From Trichinella spiralis (taxonomy: Eukaryota > Nematoda > Enoplea > Trichinellida > Trichinellidae), in the NCBI GenBank assembly GCA_000181795.3, contig CM012955.1, positions 4,843,741-4,907,740 of the forward strand: a stretch of DNA of 64,000 bases, given 5' to 3'. The translations under genes and the position numbers were made by a program. Under the pieces are notes generated by a model, which saw only the letters and a list, made by a program, of their open reading frames with translations, searched no databases and was not told the origin of the DNA. Below, one piece after another: positions 63,999-64,000 of the stretch (the stretch's first letter is position 1; each line of letters starts with the position of its first letter).

Positions 63999-64000
63999 GT

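Overview
The window is eukaryotic, AT-rich (about one third GC by eye) and typical of a compact invertebrate genome. Genes have many small exons with GT..AG introns, often 50-100 bases, and several coding starts sit directly behind a splice-acceptor-like polypyrimidine-AG, as expected for spliced-leader trans-splicing. A CTCF gene, a FoxD gene, a C2-WW-HECT ligase, a calexcitin-type EF-hand protein and an SH2/kinase-like protein together point to an early-branching (clade I, Trichinella-like) nematode. That is an inference: CTCF is reported to be absent from C. elegans and kept in clade I nematodes.

Layout. 1-5.6 kb: mostly non-coding, with one small predicted membrane-protein gene at 2.98 kb. 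5.6-11.2 kb (-): CTCF with a polyglutamine tract and ten zinc fingers. 13.1-17.9 kb (-): C2-4xWW-HECT ubiquitin ligase (WWP1/Su(dx)/ITCH class). 19.7-21.1 kb (+): Golgi phosphoadenosine-phosphate phosphatase (BPNT2/IMPAD1). 22.3-23.7 kb (+): DHHC palmitoyltransferase of the ZDHHC3/7 class, convergent with a calexcitin-like EF-hand gene (24.2-25.3 kb, -). 27.0-29.1 kb (+): SH2 domain fused to a degenerate tyrosine-kinase domain. 35.7-36.6 kb (+): intronless FoxD gene inside roughly 16 kb of gene-poor DNA dotted with GC-richer islands. 46.4-46.8 kb (-): small secreted WAP-like protein. 48.0-50.2 kb (-): the augmin subunit HAUS3, directly downstream of TBC1D2/Armus (50.5-57.6 kb, -). A 3-kb intron of TBC1D2 contains an opposite-strand gene of unknown function. 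58.5-64.0 kb (+): three tandem copies of an unrecognised gene family, the last cut by the window edge. The copies share exon lengths, splice phases and a TATA-containing promoter block. One intergenic spacer carries a foldback, MITE-like insertion that the other spacer lacks.

The genes are mostly independent housekeeping or developmental loci: chromatin architecture, ubiquitylation and endosomal Rab regulation, Golgi sulfation by-product removal and palmitoylation, Ca2+ signalling, and spindle microtubule nucleation. The most novel features are the tandem family at the right end, the HAUS3 gene in a nematode-like genome, the SH2-pseudokinase, and the CTCF that lacks its eleventh finger. Exon joins were worked out by hand from splice signals and reading phase; no similarity search could be run, so family assignments rest on remembered motif and domain patterns.
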